DNA of 37,032 bases from Methylococcaceae bacterium UBA4132 (GTDB taxonomy: Bacteria; Pseudomonadota; Gammaproteobacteria; Methylococcales; Methylomonadaceae): the NCBI GenBank assembly GCA_002380945.1, contig DFWO01000080.1:1-37032 (forward strand), read 5' to 3'. The first letter of the stretch is position 1. Every line of letters starts with the position of its first letter. Position numbers and translations under genes: made by a program. Under the pieces are notes generated by a model that had not been told where the DNA came from, searched no databases, and saw only the letters and a program-made list of their open reading frames with translations. Below are positions 15,503 through 24,222 of the stretch, in pieces.

Positions 15503-17104
15503 ATGTCTGACTCAAAAAATTACGATGTTCTTATTATTGGCAGTGGTGGAGCTGGCTTAAGTTTAGCTCTAAAACTAGCCGATCATTCAGTCCGTGTTGC
15601 CGTGTTATCAAAATTCGCCTTAACGGCTGGCAGCACTTACTATGCACAAGGCGGCATATCGGCTGTTTTCGATGCTGACGATTCCATTGAATCACATATT
15701 GACGATACGCTTGATGCAGGTGCAGGCTTGTGTGATGTCGATATAGTTAGGCTGACGGTCACGCATGGTAAAAAATCCATTAATTGGTTACGCGAACAAG
15801 GCGTGGCATTTACGGAAGAACAAACCGCTGACGGCAAAAAACAATTGCATCTTAACCGTGAAGGCGGACATTCACATCGGCGTATCGTGCATACAGCGGA
15901 TGCCACAGGCAAAGCGGTGTCGTTATCACTTATTGACCGCGCTAGAGAACACAGCAACATTGAATTATTTGAGCATCATAATGTTGTCGAGCTGATTACC
16001 AGACCTACGTCTGATAAGACCAGCAAACGAGTAGTAGGTGCTTATGTATTAGATTCCAAGCAACAACAAGTTAAAACGTTCACTGCACGCGTGGTGGTAT
16101 TGGCTACAGGTGGCGCGAGTAAAGTGTATTTGTATAGCACCAATCCGCAAAGCGCGACAGGCGATGGTATTGCCTTAGCGTGGCGTGCAGGTTGTCGAGT
16201 CAGTAATATGGAATTCATGCAATTCCATCCAACTTGTTTATACCATCCACATGCACAATCTTTTCTTATTAGCGAAGCCGTTAGAGGTGAGGGCGGTAAA
16301 TTAATTTTGCCTGATGGATCGCCTTTTATGCAAAAGTTTGATTCACGAGCTGAATTAGCCCCGCGTGATATTGTTGCAAGAGCCATCGACCACGAAATAA
16401 AAAAACGCGGTATAGACTGTGTGTATCTCGATATTAGTCATAAGCCAGAATCATTTATTCGTGAGCATTTTCCGAACATTTACGAAACTTGTCTTAAATA
16501 CGATATAGATATTACTAAACAACCGATTCCTGTGGTGCCAGCCGCGCATTATACTTGCGGTGGTGTATTGGTTGACAGTTATGCGCGTACCAACATTAAC
16601 AATCTTTATGCAATTGGTGAAGTAGCGTGTACGGGTTTGCATGGTGCAAATCGTATGGCAAGTAATTCATTACTGGAATGTTTGGTATTTGCAGAGCGTG
16701 CTAGTGAAGATATTTTGCAAACATTGGACACTATTACTCCCGTGCCTGCGATTGCCGACTGGGATGAATCCCAAGTCAGCGATTCGGATGAAGAAGTCGT
16801 CGTCTCACACAACTGGGATGAATTACGGCGTTTTATGTGGGATTATGTTGGTATTGTCAGAACTGACAAACGCCTTGATCGCGCCATGAATCGCGTTGAC
16901 TTACTTAAAAAAGAAATTGCTGAATATTACGGTCATTTCCGCGTTACCAGTGATTTGCTGGAGTTACGCAATTTAGTCATCGTGGCTGAATTAATCATCC
17001 GTTGCGCTAAGCAGCGCAAAGAAAGCCGTGGCTTACACTACACTTTAGACTATCCAGAAACCGATGATAGCCAACCTGCACAAAACACTATTTTAACACC
17101 GTAG
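15503..17104 (+). CDS. nadB: L-aspartate oxidase
   Basis: The 533-residue FAD enzyme converts L-aspartate to iminoaspartate, the first step of NAD synthesis (E. coli NadB 540). The FAD motif IIGSGGAGLSLAL is at the N-terminus. GSTYYAQGGISAVF, the REGGHSHRRIVHTADATGKA segment and the active-site region LHGANRMASNSLLECLVF distinguish it from succinate dehydrogenase. The C-terminal helical domain is complete. The start is the ATG at 15503 (MSDSKNYDVLII); an open frame extends upstream to 15155 but is antisense to rpoE and carries no homology. NadB is divergent from rpoE as in many gammaproteobacteria. Confidence 0.96.
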   Translation: MSDSKNYDVLIIGSGGAGLSLALKLADHSVRVAVLSKFALTAGSTYYAQGGISAVFDADDSIESHIDDTLDAGAGLCDVDIVRLTVTHGKKSINWLREQGVAFTEEQTADGKKQLHLNREGGHSHRRIVHTADATGKAVSLSLIDRAREHSNIELFEHHNVVELITRPTSDKTSKRVVGAYVLDSKQQQVKTFTARVVVLATGGASKVYLYSTNPQSATGDGIALAWRAGCRVSNMEFMQFHPTCLYHPHAQSFLISEAVRGEGGKLILPDGSPFMQKFDSRAELAPRDIVARAIDHEIKKRGIDCVYLDISHKPESFIREHFPNIYETCLKYDIDITKQPIPVVPAAHYTCGGVLVDSYARTNINNLYAIGEVACTGLHGANRMASNSLLECLVFAERASEDILQTLDTITPVPAIADWDESQVSDSDEEVVVSHNWDELRRFMWDYVGIVRTDKRLDRAMNRVDLLKKEIAEYYGHFRVTSDLLELRNLVIVAELIIRCAKQRKESRGLHYTLDYPETDDSQPAQNTILTP

Positions 17105-17125
17105 GGTTTACGTTTAATGCAATAA

Positions 17126-17159
17126 CAGGTGTTCAATAGCTTTAACTATTTCACGCCTG
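17126..17159 (+). terminator. Imperfect hairpin terminator after nadB
   Basis: caggtgttcaatag (17126-17139) pairs with ctatttcacgcctg (17146-17159) with two mismatches and a 6-base loop. T-rich sequence follows (from about 17164). It lies 21 bases past the nadB stop and before the convergent lipoprotein gene. Confidence 0.45.
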
Positions 17160-17210
17160 CTGCGTTTATTTTTCGTGCTGTTGGCGTTTTTCGTGGACAG
17201 TGATTTATCA

Positions 17211-17627
17211 TTATCGCTTTAGCAACAATGCTTGTAGGTCTTTCGCTGCTTTTTCACACGCTTTCGCTGACTGTGCCACACGGTTTTGTAATAACAGGCT
17301 GGCACTTGAGCCTTCACTATCTAGTGTGGCGTATTCATTCAATGCTTCACACTTTTTCTGCATACTTTGTTCTGCCTGCAATAAAGCATCCATATTGGCA
17401 GGTTTATCATCACTATCAGCTAATGCCATCATTTGGCTAGTCATACTATTTTGCAATTTGAACACGCTCTCTACATAGCGAGTGAATTCTTCGCGTGTTT
17501 GACCATTTTCACCATAACCACTAAAAAAAGGCAGTGAGCAACCTGATAAAATCACTGTCATCAACAAACCTGTTAAGCCGCATCGACTCATTGATTTTCT
17601 ATTCCATTTTGTCATTTGAAATTTCAT
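17211..17627 (-). CDS. Small lipoprotein of unknown function
   Basis: The 138-residue protein has a charged N-terminus (KWNRKSMSR), a hydrophobic segment and the lipobox LSGC, so it should be lipidated at Cys30 and anchored in the inner or outer membrane. The mature part is helical and rich in Gln, Ala and Lys, with one pair of cysteines in the mature body (CEALNEYA and ACEKAAK). I do not recognise a family. The start could also be the ATG four codons downstream; neither has a good ribosome binding site. It faces nadB convergently and stands alone. Confidence 0.65.
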   Translation of the reverse strand: MKFQMTKWNRKSMSRCGLTGLLMTVILSGCSLPFFSGYGENGQTREEFTRYVESVFKLQNSMTSQMMALADSDDKPANMDALLQAEQSMQKKCEALNEYATLDSEGSSASLLLQNRVAQSAKACEKAAKDLQALLLKR

Positions 17628-17850
17628 ACTGCTACGTTAGCCTCGTTGATTAAAGTGCCAATATACTATAAATAGAGACTGTTTAAGTACAAAAAGAACA
17701 AAAAACCGTCATTTTATAAGGTTTTAGTGCATTAAAACCGCTTTAATATTAGCGTCGTTTTTTGTATTATCCAAATACTGCTAGGTGTATACTCAATAGA
17801 GTTTTACCTATACATAATCAGAAATAACCAGCAAGCACAGGCGCAAAACC

Positions 17851-19215
17851 ATGACTGAAAAAACTGTGAGTAAATACCTTCTAAACCTCGAAAAACACTT
17901 CGCCAATGACAGCCCCGTGTTACTGAAAGCCACAAAGCTCTTTCAGGAACTTGATCAACTTGAGTTTGATCTAGGGTTACTTGAGACGGATGACACCACT
18001 GCGTCGAGAGGTTCATGGTGGCCTATTATTAGTTTAATGGGTGGTAATTCAACCGCAAAATCCAGATTTATTAATAAGTATCTCGGCACTGAGGAGCTGA
18101 CCGCAGGCATTCAGACAGCCGCGCATAAATTTACGGTGTTACTACATAACAACCAACCTAATTCAGTCACGTTACCTGGAACGGCACTGGATGTTGATCA
18201 TCGTTATCCGTTTTACCAAATCAGCCAAAAAATCGAACAACAACAAAAAGGCGAAGGCAGTCGTATTAATGCCTATCTGGAATTAAAAACCATTCATAGC
18301 GATCGGTTAAAAGGTAAATTATTTGTTGATGCGCCTAATATGAGTGGCTCACAAACAACGCCAATTGATTCATTGTTAACCAAACACATCATTGAACATT
18401 CTGATTTAGTATTGGTGTTTGCCGATGTATTTGAGAATATCACACCATTGGTTAATGAACTCATTCAACAAATTATTATTCACCAAGATACCAATAAATT
18501 TCTTTTTATTGTCGATCAACCTGCTGCCTTTGCAAGTCCTGCTAGTAGTCATGATTTAATTGCCGCGACGCAAAGAAAATTATTTGATTTAGGAATTAAT
18601 GCAGGGCAGTTCATTGCGATTTCCAGCCAACAAAATGATTTTACTGAAATAGAACAGCGCATGGCTAACGTCGATAATGACCGCTCCTACCGCGTCCTGA
18701 ATTATCTGGAAAGAAGTATTCATGACCTTCAAGATATTGTTATTGCCGAAGTCAGAAAAGACCTTGTGGTATGGAAAGAACGTTCCAATATGACCACGCT
18801 GATTATTCTTGGTTTTGTCGCTTTCCTTGCCGTATTGCTTGAGGTAGAAATAGGGTTATTGGATTTTTTACTCGATCCTATCATCGGTCCAATCATTATT
18901 ATCAGCCTGATAGCGATTATGCTACCGTTACACTTAATGATTAGTAAGCTGCAAGCAAAATTTATTGTCACTCGCTTGAGCGTACGCCAAAAAGAACTGG
19001 GTCTAATGGAAAATTTAGCTAATCTTTTTGAAAGAAATATAACTATTGGGCGTATGTTATTGCCTGTGAGTGAACCTGTCGGTTGGAACAAAAAAACCAA
19101 AGCCCGTTTAGCGCAGTTACTGGAAAAAACTAAACAATTAGTACAGTCACTCAATGATGACTTTGGTAGCTATGATGAACAATCGTTAAAAGACTACTTA
19201 GATTCAATCAAATAG
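17851..19215 (+). CDS. Dynamin-like membrane GTPase with degenerate G motifs
   Basis: The 454-residue protein has an N-terminal helical stretch and a P-loop-like segment, GGNSTAKSRFINKYLG (64-79). Its context (…TAGIQTAAHKFTVL) fits bacterial dynamins and related LeoA/EngB-like GTPases. The canonical GxxxxGKS has Ala for Gly (STAKS), G3 reads DAPN rather than DxPG, and no NKxD is visible at G4 (FIVDQPAA). Two hydrophobic helices follow (about 312-328 and 341-361), then a helical C-terminus. Nucleotide hydrolysis may therefore be weak or lost. A small polytopic membrane protein starts within 10-22 bases downstream and likely acts with it, perhaps in membrane shaping or protection. The function is unproven. 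Confidence 0.65.
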   Translation: MTEKTVSKYLLNLEKHFANDSPVLLKATKLFQELDQLEFDLGLLETDDTTASRGSWWPIISLMGGNSTAKSRFINKYLGTEELTAGIQTAAHKFTVLLHNNQPNSVTLPGTALDVDHRYPFYQISQKIEQQQKGEGSRINAYLELKTIHSDRLKGKLFVDAPNMSGSQTTPIDSLLTKHIIEHSDLVLVFADVFENITPLVNELIQQIIIHQDTNKFLFIVDQPAAFASPASSHDLIAATQRKLFDLGINAGQFIAISSQQNDFTEIEQRMANVDNDRSYRVLNYLERSIHDLQDIVIAEVRKDLVVWKERSNMTTLIILGFVAFLAVLLEVEIGLLDFLLDPIIGPIIIISLIAIMLPLHLMISKLQAKFIVTRLSVRQKELGLMENLANLFERNITIGRMLLPVSEPVGWNKKTKARLAQLLEKTKQLVQSLNDDFGSYDEQSLKDYLDSIK

Positions 19216-19236
19216 TTTTAACGAGTGACTCTCGTC

Positions 19237-19737
19237 ATGTTGGATACTGTAAAACGCTATTTTCGCTTATGCTGGTTTGATGCGAACCCGCTGGATTTAA
19301 TTGAATCAGTGAATTTTCTAAAACTGAATGTATTTGTTTTTGGAGTAGCGCAGTATTTTTTACAGACCAACATGACCGATGATCCGTTTGAATCGTTTTT
19401 TGAGGTCATTTTTGAGTTGTTGCTCACCTTGCTGTTCGTAGCCGTGATGCTGTTTTTAGATAAAATGATGGACATCTATGTACAAGTGACCACAGCCATT
19501 TTATTCTGCACCAACGTCCTGTCTGTATTTGTCGTGCCAGTTATGGTTTGGCTAACGGTGACTGAAGACCTGTTAAGCTATTATGTGATGAGTGTTTTGC
19601 TGTTATGGTTTTATGCCTTAATAACCCATATTATCAGAGTATCGTTAGCCATTAACTTAATAGCCAGCTTAGCATTATCACTACTGTATTTTATCGTGGT
19701 GTACTTAGGAGCAATTGGACTAGGACAATTAATATGA
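19237..19737 (+). CDS. Polytopic membrane protein paired with the dynamin-like GTPase
   Basis: The product has about 166 residues and roughly five hydrophobic helices, beginning with the soluble lead LDTVKRYFRLCWFDANPLDLIES. The N-terminal pattern (RYxRLCWF..NPxDLI) belongs to a small family of membrane proteins without known function, overall Yip1-like in layout. A GTG at 19225 is an alternative start, and the ATG at 19237 gives the family-like N-terminus. It follows the GTPase gene by about 20 bases, so co-expression is expected. It ends 6 bases before the tRNA gene on the other strand. Confidence 0.65.
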   Translation: MLDTVKRYFRLCWFDANPLDLIESVNFLKLNVFVFGVAQYFLQTNMTDDPFESFFEVIFELLLTLLFVAVMLFLDKMMDIYVQVTTAILFCTNVLSVFVVPVMVWLTVTEDLLSYYVMSVLLLWFYALITHIIRVSLAINLIASLALSLLYFIVVYLGAIGLGQLI

Positions 19738-19743
19738 ATGTGT

Positions 19744-19820
19744 TGGCGCGCCCAAGAGGATTCGAACCTCTGACCTCAGCCTCCGGAGGGCTGCGCTCTA
19801 TCCAGCTGAGCTACGGGCGC
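19744..19820 (-). tRNA. tRNA-Arg (anticodon CCG)
   Basis: The minus strand folds as a full 77-base cloverleaf. The acceptor GCGCCCG pairs with TGGGCGC and the D arm is GCTC...GAGC. The anticodon loop CTCCGGA gives CCG (reads CGG arginine codons), the T arm is AGAGG-TTCGAAT-CCTCT, and the CCA end is encoded. The gene lies 34 bases past the rep stop in the same direction. Confidence 0.97.
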
Positions 19821-19854
19821 GTAAGCCGAGTATTCTAACCGATAGCCGCCTTAA

Positions 19855-21846
19855 TTACGACAACATTGTTTTTAAATTGGCAAGATTGGCTCTGCCGCGT
19901 TCTTTAATCACTTCGGGGCTAAGTTGCCTTTTATTCACCCATTCCAAATCGTCTTCGGGTAATTCGCTTAAAAAACGACTCGGTTCGCATTCGCTGATTT
20001 CGCCGTAGCGTTTGCGGTGGGTGCAGTAGCTAAAGGTGCAACTGCGTTGGGCGCGGGTGATGCCGACATACGCCAAGCGGCGTTCTTCTTCGATGTTATC
20101 GGTGTCGATGCTGTTTTGATGGGGCAGAATGTTTTCTTCTACGCCGATTAGAAATACATGGGGAAATTCCAAGCCTTTTGCGGCGTGTAGGGTCATTAGG
20201 CTGACTTGGTCTTGGGCTTCTTCTTCGGAATTGCGGTCTAAAATGTCCAGCAACATGATTTTAGATACCACTTCGGAGAGCGATTTCTGCTCGCTTTCTT
20301 TGTCAGCAATACGTTTTAACCACGCCACTAAGTCATTGACGTTGCGTAGTCGGCGGTCGGCGGTTTCGCGGCTTTTGCTATCTTCTTTGAGGTGCTGTTC
20401 GTAGCCGATTTCTTGTATCACTTGTTCAACGACTGCAAAGGTATCGCCTTGTTCGACACGCTGAGCAGTTTTTACTAACCATTGTTGAAAGGTTTCCAAA
20501 CGATGCCGCGCTTTATCGGGTAGATGTTGCGCTAAGCCTAACTCACTGCTGGCGGCAAATAAACTAATATGGCGTTCATTGGCATACGCGCCTAATTTTT
20601 CTAAAGTGGTATGACCAATTTCACGGCGTGGCGTATTAATAACACGCAAATACGCAGCATCGTCTTGTGGATTTACCAATAAGCGCAAATAACTCAATAC
20701 ATCTTTGACTTCCGCGTAAGCAAAAAATGAGGTGCTACCGCTGATAAAATACGGCACATTGTTTTCCCGCAAACAGGTTTCAAACAAGCGTGATTGATGA
20801 TTACCGCGATATAAAATCGCATAATCGCTGTAATGTCCGCCGTGTTTAAATTTATGGTGAACAATTTCTGACACTACTTGCTGCGCTTCCACTACATCAT
20901 TTTTATGACTTAATACACGGAGCGGATCGCCATAACCTAATTCACTCCACAAACGTTTTTCAAAAGCGTGTGGATTATTAGCAATTAATTGATTAGCGAC
21001 TTTTAAAATCCGCCCTGCGGAACGGTAATTTTGTTCCAATTTAATGACCTGTAAACGCGGATAATCTTTTTGTAATTGCGTGAGGTTTTCAGGATGTGCG
21101 CCGCGCCATGCGTAGATAGATTGATCGTCATCACCGACCACCGTAAAATGTCCTAAGTTCCCCGCCAATAATTTAATTAATTGATATTGGCTGATATTAG
21201 TATCTTGATATTCATCGACTAATAAATAACGGATTTTATGTTGCCATTTGGTTAATACTTCATGATGCTGTTGAAATAATAAAACAGGCAATAAAATCAA
21301 ATCATCAAAATCCACTGCGTTATAGGATTTTAAACAGCGATTATAATCGGCGTATAAACTTGCCACATTAGCCGCTGTGGTATATGCCGCTTGTTCAGGT
21401 GTAACAAAGGCATTTTTCCACTGCCCAATTTGTCCCGCATATTGTTCAATTTGGTCAGCGTCATAATGATTAACCGAATGGCTAATAATATTTTTTAATA
21501 GCGCGTGTTTATCTTGTTCATCAAATAAGGTAATGCCTGTTTTATAACCTAAACTTTTATGTTCGACTCTTAAAATATCCAGCCCTAAAGAATGAAACGT
21601 AGATACTCGCAAACCTCGACTTTGTTCTGGCGATAATAATTTAAATACACGGCTCTGCATTTCCCGCGCCGCTTTATTGGTAAACGTTACCGCCGCGATA
21701 TGCCGAGCAGGTAAACCTTGTTTAACCAGATAAGCGATTTTTTCAGTAATCACCCGTGTTTTACCACTACCCGCACCTGCTAATACTAACAAGGGATGGT
21801 CTATGGCTTTAACAGCAGTTTGTTGTTGGCGGTTGAGTTGGGTCAT
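19855..21846 (-). CDS. rep: ATP-dependent DNA helicase Rep (UvrD/Rep family)
   Basis: The 663-residue superfamily 1A helicase unwinds DNA 3' to 5' and aids replication fork progress (E. coli Rep 673). The motifs are Walker A GAGSGKT (K29), AVTFTNKAA, STFHSLGLDILR, the Walker B-type VDEYQDTN, GDDDQSIYAWRGA, and LMTLHAAKGLEFPHVFL. The 2B-type insertion and the C-terminal LSELPEDDLEW are also Rep-like. Start ATG 21846 (MTQLNRQQQ) lies only 2 bases after the stop of the PIN remnant, so translation may be coupled to that remnant and its antitoxin. A TTG two codons upstream is the only alternative. Confidence 0.94.
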   Translation of the reverse strand: MTQLNRQQQTAVKAIDHPLLVLAGAGSGKTRVITEKIAYLVKQGLPARHIAAVTFTNKAAREMQSRVFKLLSPEQSRGLRVSTFHSLGLDILRVEHKSLGYKTGITLFDEQDKHALLKNIISHSVNHYDADQIEQYAGQIGQWKNAFVTPEQAAYTTAANVASLYADYNRCLKSYNAVDFDDLILLPVLLFQQHHEVLTKWQHKIRYLLVDEYQDTNISQYQLIKLLAGNLGHFTVVGDDDQSIYAWRGAHPENLTQLQKDYPRLQVIKLEQNYRSAGRILKVANQLIANNPHAFEKRLWSELGYGDPLRVLSHKNDVVEAQQVVSEIVHHKFKHGGHYSDYAILYRGNHQSRLFETCLRENNVPYFISGSTSFFAYAEVKDVLSYLRLLVNPQDDAAYLRVINTPRREIGHTTLEKLGAYANERHISLFAASSELGLAQHLPDKARHRLETFQQWLVKTAQRVEQGDTFAVVEQVIQEIGYEQHLKEDSKSRETADRRLRNVNDLVAWLKRIADKESEQKSLSEVVSKIMLLDILDRNSEEEAQDQVSLMTLHAAKGLEFPHVFLIGVEENILPHQNSIDTDNIEEERRLAYVGITRAQRSCTFSYCTHRKRYGEISECEPSRFLSELPEDDLEWVNKRQLSPEVIKERGRANLANLKTMLS

Positions 21847-21848
21847 CT

Positions 21849-21956
21849 TCAATAGGATTGAAACGGATCTTTAACTCTTAGTGTTTCCGCTATGATTTGA
21901 CTGTTCAGCTTGGCATAAACGAAGATATTGGTATCAATAAAAACTTTATTGCTCAT
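21849..21956 (-). pseudogene. Internally deleted PIN-domain toxin (VapC-like) remnant
   Basis: An open frame of 35 residues starts with MSNKVFIDTNIFVYAKLN, the N-terminal strand and first metal-binding Asp of PIN toxins. It jumps directly to SQIIAETLRVKDPFQSY, a C-terminal strand ending in the family's VxxPF motif. The roughly 90 middle residues, including the remaining catalytic acids, are missing. Its ATG overlaps the end of the antitoxin gene, the usual toxin-antitoxin order. It cannot be an active nuclease. Confidence 0.65.
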
Positions 21957-22176
21957 GCAATTCTTCTCGTGTCCAAGTTTGTAGTTCTGTTACTTGAATT
22001 GGCGTATCCAGAAATTTCTTAAACTGAGTGTTTTTGTCATTTTCTACATTCAGATTATATTTTTTAATCAGAAACTCGTAGAAATCAATTAATTCAACCT
22101 GCACTTGTAAAGGTAGCGTTGCCAAATTAAGCGTAGATAATGCGGGTCTAGTGATTATTTCTTTATCGGCTAACAT
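21946..22176 (-). CDS. DUF2281/VapB-like antitoxin
   Basis: The 76-residue protein contains LNLATLPLQVQVELIDFYEFLIKKY, the hydrophobic helical signature of short antitoxins (DUF2281 type) that precede PIN toxins. The C-terminal half is charged and probably wraps the toxin. It ends overlapping the start of the PIN remnant by 11 bases, so it was the upstream member of a vapBC-like pair. The antitoxin is intact while the toxin is deleted, so it may survive as a solitary antitoxin or as leftover DNA. Confidence 0.65.
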   Translation of the reverse strand: MLADKEIITRPALSTLNLATLPLQVQVELIDFYEFLIKKYNLNVENDKNTQFKKFLDTPIQVTELQTWTREELHEQ

Positions 22177-22228
22177 AAGTCACTTCTTATATTTTTTCTT
22201 GATTATTTTGGTGTAGGTTGGCTTTGAA

Positions 22229-23422
22229 TTATTGCTTTCCATGATATAGCGCATATGCTATGTCAACCAGATTTTTCAACTGTTCTTTTCTGTATTTTTT
22301 ATACAATAGTTTTTCTACAGCAACAATATTCATTTCAAAATTTTTATCATTACATCCTGCTATAAGCCTTGTTATTAAAGCCGTATCTATTTCTTCAAGA
22401 TAGCTCTTATTTTTCTTTACTTGCCAGTATTTTTCAGATTCAGGATTATTGTCATCTTTATAAGAAACATCAAATAAATTAGCTTTGAAAAATAATGAGA
22501 TACACCTCCGTATGTCAGTAGATGTAATTTTATTGTCATCAATTTTTGAAATTACAGTATCAATTATTTCATTTTTTGGTAATGGAGGTAACTTAATTAA
22601 AATATTATAGAGGTTGATTAAATAATTTACAGGCACTGATACCCAGCTTTTTTCTTTTAATAGTTTTTGATAGGTATCAACTAACGGTGAAGTTTCTTCT
22701 TCACCTTGTTTCACTAAAAAGTTGGTGTCATTATTTTGCAAAACTTTTGGTGAAGCCAACCACGTCTTTTTGTCATCAGACAAAACTAAATCAATAAAAT
22801 CTATTGATTTTAAAAAATCGCTAAATGATTTGAATCCTAAATATTTTTCATCGAAAGCACTGTCGACATTTATCATCACATTTTTTAATAATCCGAAAGG
22901 AGCAGGTTCTTCAAATGTTTTAAGTGCTTTTTTGGTTAAATCAATTGCATCATCTAATGCTAATTTAATTGTTTCTTTTTCAATATCCGTGTAAATATAT
23001 TTTGAACAAGATGTTTTCACACTTTCACTCAATGCAGACCTTGGTCCAACACCAATAACTTCCTTTCCAATTTCGCGCAATCGTCTAAATAATGGCGAAA
23101 AATCAGAATCTCCCGTTGCTAAAACAAACCATTCAACATCGTTTAATCGTAAAGCGTATTCCATTACATCAATAGTCAATTGAATATCAGAAGAATTCTT
23201 CCCACTAATAGGATGATAATTGTGAATTAGCTCAAAACCAGACCTGTTTAAACTACCTTGAAAATTGAATAAGTTTTGATTAGTCCAGTTACCGTATGCA
23301 CGTCGAACAATAATTGGACCCAATGAACTTAATTCAGATAATAATTTTTCTGCGCCATCTTCTTTAACCCATTGAGTCAAATTTTCAACATCTATAAAAA
23401 TTGCAATTTTTGAACTTTTCAT
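22229..23422 (-). CDS. NYN-domain RNase-like protein with OST-HTH (LOTUS) domain
   Basis: The 397-residue protein has an N-terminal NYN (LabA/DUF88, PIN-fold) domain at about 1-150. The acidic residues are visible: D11 in IFIDVENL, Asp in SSDIQLTIDVMEYAL and Asp in LATGDSDFSPLFRRLRE. An OST-HTH/LOTUS-type RNA-binding domain follows (about 160-225: LLKNVMINVDSAFDEKYLGFKSFSDFLKS). The C-terminal 170 residues are helical and unrecognised. NYN proteins are predicted metal-dependent RNases, and OST-HTH domains bind RNA. The stretch is more AT-rich and Lys/Asn/Ile-rich than its neighbours, which suggests recent acquisition. Upstream lies the cysH-gshA pair, downstream a toxin-antitoxin remnant. Confidence 0.8.
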   Translation of the reverse strand: MKSSKIAIFIDVENLTQWVKEDGAEKLLSELSSLGPIIVRRAYGNWTNQNLFNFQGSLNRSGFELIHNYHPISGKNSSDIQLTIDVMEYALRLNDVEWFVLATGDSDFSPLFRRLREIGKEVIGVGPRSALSESVKTSCSKYIYTDIEKETIKLALDDAIDLTKKALKTFEEPAPFGLLKNVMINVDSAFDEKYLGFKSFSDFLKSIDFIDLVLSDDKKTWLASPKVLQNNDTNFLVKQGEEETSPLVDTYQKLLKEKSWVSVPVNYLINLYNILIKLPPLPKNEIIDTVISKIDDNKITSTDIRRCISLFFKANLFDVSYKDDNNPESEKYWQVKKNKSYLEEIDTALITRLIAGCNDKNFEMNIVAVEKLLYKKYRKEQLKNLVDIAYALYHGKQ

Positions 23423-23499
23423 TTTTAGTTGATATATGGCAAGGTAGTGAATTTAGCGTTCAGATAATTCATTTTCTTTGTGGATTATAGGTTTTATCT

Positions 23500-24222
23500 T
23501 TAGTTTTTAGTTTTCAAATTCCCCGCATGAAGTCCGCATTCTTTTTTGGTGCTGTCTTCCCACCACCAGCGACCTGCGCGTTCGTGTTGATTTGGCAAAA
23601 CAGGGCGGGTGCAGGGTTCACAGCCGATGCTGATGTAACCGTGTTGGTGGAGTTCGTTGTAGGGGACTTGGTAGGCATCTATGTAGTCCCAGACTTGGGA
23701 TGATTTCCAGTTGAGTAGCGGATTGAATTTGATGAGCGGGTGCGCTTCGGTGGAAAATGCGGTATCGAGTTGCACTTCGGGAATGTCTTGACGGGTGTCT
23801 ACGCTTTGGTCTTTGCGTTGTCCTGTTATCCACGCATCAACGGTGGCGAGTTTACGTTTTAACGGTTCAACTTTGCGAATGCCGCAGCATTCGCTGTGTC
23901 CGTCTTCATAAAAACTGAACAAGCCTTTTTGTTTAACAAAATTATCCAATACGTCACGGTCGGGCGTTAATAATTCGATGGTGATGCCGTAATGTTGACG
24001 GACTTTTTCGATATAACGATAAGTTTCAGGGTGCAAACGCCCAGTATCCAAAGAAAAAATCTGGATGTCTTTGCGGATGTTTAGGGCTAAATCAATCAGC
24101 ACGACATCTTCCGCACCGCTAAAAGAAATGGCGATGTTGTCGAATAGTTCTAGGGCTTTTTTCAGGATGACGCGTGGATTTTTACCCGCTAACTCAGTTT
24201 GTAAATCGGTAATATCAATCAT
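23500..24222 (-). CDS. cysH: Adenylyl-sulfate/phosphoadenylyl-sulfate reductase, [4Fe-4S] type
   Basis: The 240-residue enzyme reduces activated sulfate to sulfite. SFSGAEDVVLIDLAL holds the SGGxDS-like phosphate loop. C112-C113 (ECCGIRKVEPL) and C201-C204 (GCEPCTRPV) form the CC...CxxC pattern of the [4Fe-4S]-containing APS reductase class. C229 in KKECGLH is the catalytic cysteine. E. coli-type PAPS reductases lack the first four, so APS is the likelier substrate. I chose ATG 24222 (MIDITDLQTEL); the longer frame from 24357 is antisense-like and lies inside gshA. The start overlaps the gshA stop by 8 bases, indicating a coupled operon linking sulfate reduction to glutathione synthesis. Confidence 0.93.
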   Translation of the reverse strand: MIDITDLQTELAGKNPRVILKKALELFDNIAISFSGAEDVVLIDLALNIRKDIQIFSLDTGRLHPETYRYIEKVRQHYGITIELLTPDRDVLDNFVKQKGLFSFYEDGHSECCGIRKVEPLKRKLATVDAWITGQRKDQSVDTRQDIPEVQLDTAFSTEAHPLIKFNPLLNWKSSQVWDYIDAYQVPYNELHQHGYISIGCEPCTRPVLPNQHERAGRWWWEDSTKKECGLHAGNLKTKN

